Of a stretch of 64,000 nucleotides of DNA, positions 61,043 through 64,000 are shown piece by piece. The notes beneath the pieces were generated by a model that was not told where the DNA came from, did no database searches, and saw only the letters and a program-made list of their open reading frames with translations. The stretch's first letter is position 1; every line of letters starts with the position of its first letter. The DNA is taken from contig CAZXOK010000003.1 in the NCBI GenBank assembly GCA_964642175.1, forward strand, positions 309,165 to 373,164, in the 5' to 3' direction. The DNA is from JANQGG01 sp964642175 (GTDB lineage Bacteria; Bacteroidota; Chlorobiia; Chlorobiales; Chloroherpetonaceae). The translations under genes and the position numbers were made by a program.

Positions 61043-63086
61043 ATTGCTCATAAATCAAGTACCTATCGAGATAATCAATCCTGAGGTAAATATTTACCTT
61101 TCAGGCAATGATATTGAAAACTTTGAAAAAAGAGATAAAGCAAATTTATTCGGTAAGGTTTATTCAAACAAATTAAAGGAAGCACTAAAAGAAATTGACG
61201 GAGAAGTCGTTTTTACATCTTTTAATAAAAACAATGAAGTTTCCCCATTATCTATTAATCTCTTTGAAGATAGATATTTCATAAAACCATTTATTCAAGA
61301 CCAGCTCAAAAAATATTTTCGATCTAAAGAAATGATCGTATGCGAGAACTTTATTAATGATTTAGAGATTTGGCTACCTCAAGACAGTACAGAGGTTGAT
61401 AGTTGTAAAAAGTTTATAACCTATAGTATCAAGATTGTTAACGCAAAAAGCGAATTGTCAATATTACTTAGCTTGGGTAACGAACGGCATATCTATCAAA
61501 AACCCATTAATCAAATTGAAAGCGACACAAAAAAATACCTTGGAAAGGTACTTTTCAAAAATGAGGTGATTAGCTACAAAAAGAATCAAGATAATATTTA
61601 TCAGGAGGAAGCCTATCCCATAATTAACCGAAAACTTCAAATGGCTTTGGAGTTAAATTACACACAGAAAAAGAAGTTTAGAAACATTGCCGATTATAAC
61701 AGGTACTTTAATGCTATTAACCAGTTTTATGAGGCCCATTTAAAAGGGCAAGTAATAAATGGTTCCATCAAAGTTTTCTCATCCGGGTTTAAAGAAGTAG
61801 GGAATGATTATTTCAAACTAAGCTATGATAAAAATTATTTGGTTTTTGGTGATGACCAGGTAGATGTAAACGTTTATAACGGAATTAGTCGATATGGGCC
61901 ATATAAACCGCCAGAAAACACTTCTAACATTCGCTTTATGTTCATATTTAATGAGTTAGATAAAAACTTAGCGAACAGTCTTTTTAAATATCTATCGAGA
62001 GGGTACAAAAATTTTCCTGGGCTTGCTCAATATGCGGGTTTATCCCTGAACCTTGATAAAGATAAAAGCATAATTTTCAAAGATCGGGAAAATCCAATAC
62101 CTGAAATATCTGCTTTTCTTGAAGAAAAACCTATTGACAAAAGTCAACGATATATTGCAATTTATATATCTCCGTATCACAAGTTTGATGAGGACGAGGA
62201 AAAGCAGATCATTTATTACCAAGTAAAAGAGTTATTGCTAAAAAATGAAATCAGTTCTCAGGTCATTTATCATGAAAATATTTTAGACCCAAATTTCAAT
62301 TATTCACTACCAAATATTGCCATAGGCCTTTTAGCGAAGGTGGGAGGTATACCATGGAAACTAAAACGTGAGAGAAGCAATTTTTTATTAATTGGCTTTG
62401 GTGCGCAAAGACTTGAAAATGGTGATGAATTTGTTGGAAATACGGTATGTTTTGATAATGAAGGGGTTTTTCAGGAGTTCAACACGTTCACTTCTAAAGT
62501 TGATAGTATAGGCAAGCATATTGAACAATCCATAAAATCATACATAGATAGTCCGAAAAACGAAGATAGCAGTATTAGCAAACTTGTAATTCATTATTAT
62601 AAAGAATTTAGCGGAGATGAAAGGGATGAATTAGACCGTGTCCTGAAAAACCTTGACCTGAATATTCCATATGTTGTTTTGACAATTAATGATAACAGGG
62701 CAAAAGATTTTATCTGTTTTGATCCAAATTTTAAAGGGTTAATGCCGATTAGCGGAACAATTGTACAACTTCAAAAACACAGAGAATACTTGCTATTTAA
62801 CAACACGAGATATAAAGAATATCCTACTACCAAAATAGATTATTCATTTCCTGTAAAAATTAGAATCAGTGGGCATAAACATTTTGACATTAATAGTAAT
62901 GAAGTTATAAAAGACCTTATTGATGAGGTCTATCAATTTTCAAGAATGTACTGGCGTAGTGTCAGGCAGAAAAGCAATCCAGTAACAGTAGAATACTCAA
63001 AAATAATTGCTAAAATGGTAGCCCATTTTGAAAACAACCAATTGCCTGAGACAGAAACTGCACATAAAACACTTTGGTTTATATAA
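61035..63086 (+). CDS. Full-length prokaryotic Argonaute with degenerate active site (long-B-like)
   Basis: 683 residues, the size of full-length pAgo. Residues 1-285 are the poorly conserved N/L1/PAZ-type region. The MID part is about 290-445, with YYQVKELLLKNEISSQVIYH (394-413) carrying the Lys and Gln of the guide 5'-end pocket. PIWI begins at NIAIGLLAKVGGIPWKLKRE (427-446). The catalytic Asp positions appear lost: FLLIGFGAQRL (450-460) has Gly for Asp, LVIHYYKEFSG (517-527) lacks the RDG Asp, and VTVEYSKIIAK (650-660) has Ser in place of the last acidic/His residue. Slicing is unlikely; guide-directed sensing fits. It overlaps hsdS by 8 bases and its stop abuts the SIR2 gene. Confidence 0.85.
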   Translation: MDRLLINQVPIEIINPEVNIYLSGNDIENFEKRDKANLFGKVYSNKLKEALKEIDGEVVFTSFNKNNEVSPLSINLFEDRYFIKPFIQDQLKKYFRSKEMIVCENFINDLEIWLPQDSTEVDSCKKFITYSIKIVNAKSELSILLSLGNERHIYQKPINQIESDTKKYLGKVLFKNEVISYKKNQDNIYQEEAYPIINRKLQMALELNYTQKKKFRNIADYNRYFNAINQFYEAHLKGQVINGSIKVFSSGFKEVGNDYFKLSYDKNYLVFGDDQVDVNVYNGISRYGPYKPPENTSNIRFMFIFNELDKNLANSLFKYLSRGYKNFPGLAQYAGLSLNLDKDKSIIFKDRENPIPEISAFLEEKPIDKSQRYIAIYISPYHKFDEDEEKQIIYYQVKELLLKNEISSQVIYHENILDPNFNYSLPNIAIGLLAKVGGIPWKLKRERSNFLLIGFGAQRLENGDEFVGNTVCFDNEGVFQEFNTFTSKVDSIGKHIEQSIKSYIDSPKNEDSSISKLVIHYYKEFSGDERDELDRVLKNLDLNIPYVVLTINDNRAKDFICFDPNFKGLMPISGTIVQLQKHREYLLFNNTRYKEYPTTKIDYSFPVKIRISGHKHFDINSNEVIKDLIDEVYQFSRMYWRSVRQKSNPVTVEYSKIIAKMVAHFENNQLPETETAHKTLWFI

Positions 63087-64000
63087 ATGGATGCACTATT
63101 CAAAAATATCGTTTTTCTGTTTGGTGCTGGTGCTACTGCTGGAACAGGTTGTCTGACATCCGGGCAGATGTTAAATGAACTCAGAAAGGCAGTCAATAAG
63201 GTTAACCCAGAAGAAAAGGCAAAGGCATACATGGAAATATACGAGTTTCTATATGCCACCCTTCAATATCAAAATTCAATCAAGAGTTCTTCACATCAGG
63301 GTATTTCATACGTTCCGAATATTGAAGATTTCGTTTTTCTCCTGAGAAAGATTATTAATAGAAAATACATCATTCCTGCTCCCCTGGTTGGAACTTGGAG
63401 AGAAGATATAGTAAAGTTGGAAATTCATCACAAAGACATTTTTGTGGATTTTCTCGCTCTTATTGAAAATCAATTGCATGATGAATGGCTCAACCATCAA
63501 AAAGAGGAAGAAGTATGCAAATTGCTTTCTCCTATTCAGGAGTTACTACCAAGTTTAAATGATACTCGAATTGAAATATTTACACTGAACTATGATTTAG
63601 TCCTTGAGCAGTTTTTTAACCAAGAGGGGATAACCAATCTGAATAATGGATTTGTGCAGGGAAGATGGATAAACAATTTTGCAGATAAAGAAATTGAAGC
63701 TAAAATCAATTACTATAAAATTCACGGATCTCTGGATTGGGAACAAGACGCAAGTGGCGAAATTTCTTGTTCGGTGAATCATGAAGGTTCAACTGACCCT
63801 CTCATTATTTTCGGTCAAGAAAACAAAATGCTTTCTATTGACCCATTTTTGTCGCTGGTATTTGACTTCAAACGCAAACTGGAAGAGGCTGATTTTTACA
63901 TTATTATAGGGTATAGCTTTTTCGACACATATATCAATAACCTCATCCTACAGGGCGTTAACCAAGACCCTGATAAGAAAATCATAATCGTTGATATACA
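63087..64000 (+). CDS. SIR2-domain protein, predicted effector of the Argonaute (3' end outside window)
   Basis: The first 304 residues are visible. SIR2 signatures: LFGAGATAGTGC (NAD-binding, residues 12-22), FTLNYDLVLEQF (Asn168-Tyr-Asp), KIHGSLDW (His213) and YIIIGYSFFDTYINNLI near the end. This is the SIR2_2-like class used in several anti-phage systems, where the domain depletes NAD+. The ATG follows the Argonaute TAA with no gap, so the two are made together. Whether an APAZ-like or other C-terminal domain follows cannot be seen. The predicted action is NAD+ loss and cell arrest after guide-target recognition. Confidence 0.9.
   Translation, partial: MDALFKNIVFLFGAGATAGTGCLTSGQMLNELRKAVNKVNPEEKAKAYMEIYEFLYATLQYQNSIKSSSHQGISYVPNIEDFVFLLRKIINRKYIIPAPLVGTWREDIVKLEIHHKDIFVDFLALIENQLHDEWLNHQKEEEVCKLLSPIQELLPSLNDTRIEIFTLNYDLVLEQFFNQEGITNLNNGFVQGRWINNFADKEIEAKINYYKIHGSLDWEQDASGEISCSVNHEGSTDPLIIFGQENKMLSIDPFLSLVFDFKRKLEEADFYIIIGYSFFDTYINNLILQGVNQDPDKKIIIVDI

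Noticed and set aside
48990..64000. CRISPR array in the defence region
   Set aside because: No regularly spaced direct repeats were found; the repeated structures are inverted and cassette-bounded, and no cas gene is present.
63087..64000. Assignment of the SIR2 gene to the short-pAgo SPARSA type (SIR2-APAZ)
   Set aside because: The Argonaute here is full length and an APAZ region cannot be seen before the window ends, so the long-B-associated SIR2 arrangement is the better fit.

Overview
The window looks like a chromosome segment of a bacterium in or near the Bacteroidota/Balneolota group. The support is the set of house-keeping genes (DUF3098 protein, BCAM0308-like protein, phosphotransferase-RapZ fusion, lipoproteins with short lipobox signals, moderate G+C) and accessory genes of a type common in that group. 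This placement is an inference; no rRNA or tRNA gene was recognised. Several gene families are placed by motif reading alone, without a database search.

Layout. (1) 1-8.1 kb: a visibly G+C-richer block, almost all on the minus strand. It carries arsenic/thiol-redox genes: three ArsR-type repressors, two SAM methyltransferases, an ArsP-like permease, thioredoxin-like proteins, a DGC zinc-binding protein and ArsF/ArsG-like proteins for aromatic arsenicals. It is scarred by rearrangement: a CGGC-domain gene cut off after 33 codons, a DsrE-like gene with an in-frame stop, and arsC broken against an inverted, frameshifted amidoligase. (2) 8.1-10.4 kb: AT-rich debris with an antitoxin gene, a frameshifted ParE/RelE-like toxin and a decayed SIR2-like gene. 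(3) 10.4-49.4 kb: a mostly intact core region. It includes HIT hydrolase, Tex, MscS, MgtC/DUF4010, a BMP-type lipoprotein, a DUF294/CBS protein plus exonuclease facing a sodium symporter/DUF4212/outer-membrane gene set, biotin carboxylase, ArgD, PurK-PurE, a sugar-1-phosphate nucleotidyltransferase with a kinase-RapZ fusion, glycogen synthase, Amt-GlnK and a papain-like protease. (4) 49.7-55.0 kb: a tyrosine recombinase followed by four single-gene cassettes. Each cassette begins with a GTT-type core site and ends with the exact inverse of its own first 9-10 bases followed by a large imperfect hairpin, as in integron attC sites. (5) 55.3-64 kb: a defence operon of an XRE regulator, HsdR, HsdM, HsdS, a full-length Argonaute with a degenerate catalytic site, and a SIR2-domain protein that runs off the window.

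The most interesting parts are regions 4 and 5. Region 5 places a probably catalytically dead prokaryotic Argonaute and a SIR2 NADase-like effector in the same overlapping transcription unit as a complete type I restriction-modification system. Region 4 is an integron-like cassette array served by a Xer-like recombinase that appears to lack the extra segment typical of IntI; its cassettes encode NERD, uracil-glycosylase-like, HEPN-like and SH3-like proteins, plausible defence or nucleic-acid functions.
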